This document shows positions 62,951 to 64,000 of a stretch of DNA of 64,000 nt, in pieces (the first letter of the stretch is position 1; every line of letters starts with the position of its first letter). The notes beneath the pieces were generated by a model. The model did not search any database. It was not told where the DNA came from and saw only the letters and a list, made by a program, of their open reading frames with translations. Origin of the DNA: Peptococcaceae bacterium (GTDB lineage Bacteria > Bacillota > Peptococcia > Peptococcales > Peptococcaceae); NCBI GenBank assembly GCA_900759105.1, contig CAAETY010000145.1:62001-126000 (forward strand), given 5' to 3'. Both the position numbers and the translations under genes were made by a program.

Positions 62951-62979
62951 AGTTTATCACCGAGCCACGTTGTTGTCAA
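62951..62979 (-). promoter_or_regulatory. Promoter of the Mn riboswitch-terC unit
   Basis: TTGACA and TAAACT on the minus strand with 17 bp between them; transcription would begin at the aptamer. Confidence 0.7.
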
Positions 62980-63014
62980 TAAAGGCATCGACAAAAAACC
63001 TTTATTTGTTGAAA

Positions 63015-63929
63015 TTAATCCTCTTCAAAACGAAGGGTAGTCAATTTGAGGTTGTGCCCCGGTTGGGTATTGGCAAAAATTTCCTGCGCACCGGCAAGGT
63101 GCTCCTTTGGATTTAACATTGCCGGGCTGAAATGAGTCAGCCACAGCTCCTTCACATGGGCATCACGCGCCATGGTTGCCGCTTCGGTATAAACCATGTG
63201 GCCCTTGCTTGCGGCATCCTTTTGCTTTTCCGGATCCCCGTAAAGCCCCTCTGCCACAAAAAGGTCGCTATCCTGAATCATTTCTACCAATGCCGCAGAT
63301 GGGCGACAATCGGTGGCGTAGCTCACACGCAAGCCGCGACGCTCTGCCCCAAGGACATCCTCAGGCTTAAACGTCTTGCCATCCACTTCCACGGTTTCGC
63401 CCTTTTGCAAACGTGACCAGTATTGCACCGGAATCTCCGCTTCCTTCGCACGGTTCACGTCAAAACGCCCCGCACGCGGCAAATAGCAGCTATACGCCAA
63501 GCAAGGCACACGGTGCTTCACCGGCTGAGTCTGCCAAACCAAATCGCCGGTTTGGAAGGTTTGCGGCTCCTTAAATGAAAGCTCATGCAGCACCAGCTTA
63601 AATGGCAACGGCCCACAAATCACCGTCAACCCACGCACAATGCGTTCCAGCCCTGTGCCACCCCAAAGGTGCAGTGGCTCGGTGCGATGATTGTTGGCAA
63701 TGGTCATCAAAAGCCCCGGCAGCCCACCCACGTGGTCACCATGATAATGGGTAAAAATGATGTGGTCAATATTTTTTGTGCTGAAATCCGACATGTGCAG
63801 CGCCACTTGGGTGCTTTCACCGCAGTCAATCAACACATTGCTGCCTTCGTGACGAATGAGCAAGGACGTCAAAAAACGTTTTGGCAGCGGCATCATCCCG
63901 CCGCAGCCCAACAGACAGATATCAAGCAT
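63015..63929 (-). CDS. rnz: Ribonuclease Z
   Basis: The 304-aa metallo-beta-lactamase nuclease cleaves the 3' trailer of tRNA precursors. The histidine motif FTHYHGDHVGGLPGLL is near residue 53, and VLIDCGESTQ, AYSC, RVSYATDCRPS and LWLTHFSPAM carry the other metal ligands. The MLDICLLGCGGMMPLP start has GGGGG upstream. The tRNA genes here lack encoded CCA, consistent with RNase Z processing. Its start overlaps the end of the upstream gene. Confidence 0.94.
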   Translation of the reverse strand: MLDICLLGCGGMMPLPKRFLTSLLIRHEGSNVLIDCGESTQVALHMSDFSTKNIDHIIFTHYHGDHVGGLPGLLMTIANNHRTEPLHLWGGTGLERIVRGLTVICGPLPFKLVLHELSFKEPQTFQTGDLVWQTQPVKHRVPCLAYSCYLPRAGRFDVNRAKEAEIPVQYWSRLQKGETVEVDGKTFKPEDVLGAERRGLRVSYATDCRPSAALVEMIQDSDLFVAEGLYGDPEKQKDAASKGHMVYTEAATMARDAHVKELWLTHFSPAMLNPKEHLAGAQEIFANTQPGHNLKLTTLRFEED

Positions 63930-64000
63930 GACGTCTGCCCCCTTTATTGCGCTTGGCAATCAGCTTCAGCCCCTCCAAGGTCAACATCCCGTCCACCTTG
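63922..64000 (-). CDS. coaX: C-terminal end of probable type III pantothenate kinase (partial)
   Basis: The open frame from the window edge encodes KVDGMLTLEGLKLIAKRNKG followed by GRRHA and stops at 63922, overlapping rnz by eight bases. The ending LTLEGLKLI..RN resembles the usual CoaX C-terminus (LTLxGLrlIYexN), and coaX often sits near dusB in Firmicutes. Only 25 residues are visible, so the identification is tentative. Confidence 0.45.
   Translation of the reverse strand, partial: KVDGMLTLEGLKLIAKRNKGGRRHA

Overview
The window looks like a chromosomal segment of an anaerobic Firmicute with roughly balanced base composition. Pointers are a perfect CIRCE heat-shock operator, a yybP-ykoY type manganese riboswitch, a surface protein of the copper-amine-oxidase N-terminal family, an 11-subunit complex I without nuoEFG, and an F-type ATP synthase operon preceded by atpI-like genes and the UDP-GlcNAc 2-epimerase gene. 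Peptococcaceae (for example Peptococcus) or a Negativicutes relative are my best guesses. This is inference from gene content, and no marker gene in the window settles it.

Layout. 1-3.3 kb: the end of a SNF2 helicase gene, a small acidic protein, two small membrane proteins, thiM and a HAD phosphatase. 3.3-3.6 kb: an orphan CIRCE promoter cassette with no chaperone gene. 3.7-10 kb: tex, a membrane-anchored glucosaminidase, two tandem MFS transporters and a YfcE-type phosphoesterase. 10-10.4 kb: an AT-rich intergenic array of ATTCTAATAAT repeats. 10.4-11.3 kb: a HicB-like protein and ung. 11.4-17.5 kb: an organosulfate-type module with a LysR regulator, a DASS-type anion transporter, an aryl-sulfate sulfotransferase without signal peptide, and a second DASS-type transporter split by an in-frame TGA.

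17.9-28 kb holds nuoA-D, H-N on the minus strand behind a translationally coupled 26-codon leader ORF. 28.5-35.8 kb holds the complete atp operon with two nearly identical c-subunit genes, followed upstream by wecB/mnaA. Complex I probably builds an ion gradient from ferredoxin or another low-potential donor, and the ATP synthase uses or maintains it. The c subunits carry some residues associated with sodium binding.

37-51 kb is a mixed accessory stretch: comEB; an SPFH / DUF1648 / ribbon-helix-helix operon behind a TGATATCA operator array; a nitroreductase and a frameshifted isochorismatase; a nested palindrome; a VTC polyphosphate polymerase / DUF4956 / CotH operon; a TetR regulator; DUF308 and TVP38 membrane proteins; a DUF4143 ATPase behind a 33-bp-period repeat array; an EFR1-type ferredoxin; a DUF5131 protein; a gamma carbonic anhydrase; and three tRNA genes (Arg, Ser, Ser).

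51-64 kb is mostly housekeeping: uvrB-uvrA, glyA-upp, a thioredoxin-like protein, terC behind a Mn riboswitch, dusB, rnz and the last codons of a probable coaX. Two genes carry apparent lesions (the second DASS transporter and the isochorismatase). Either could be a real mutation or a sequencing error. All identifications are from reading protein motifs by eye; no database search was run.
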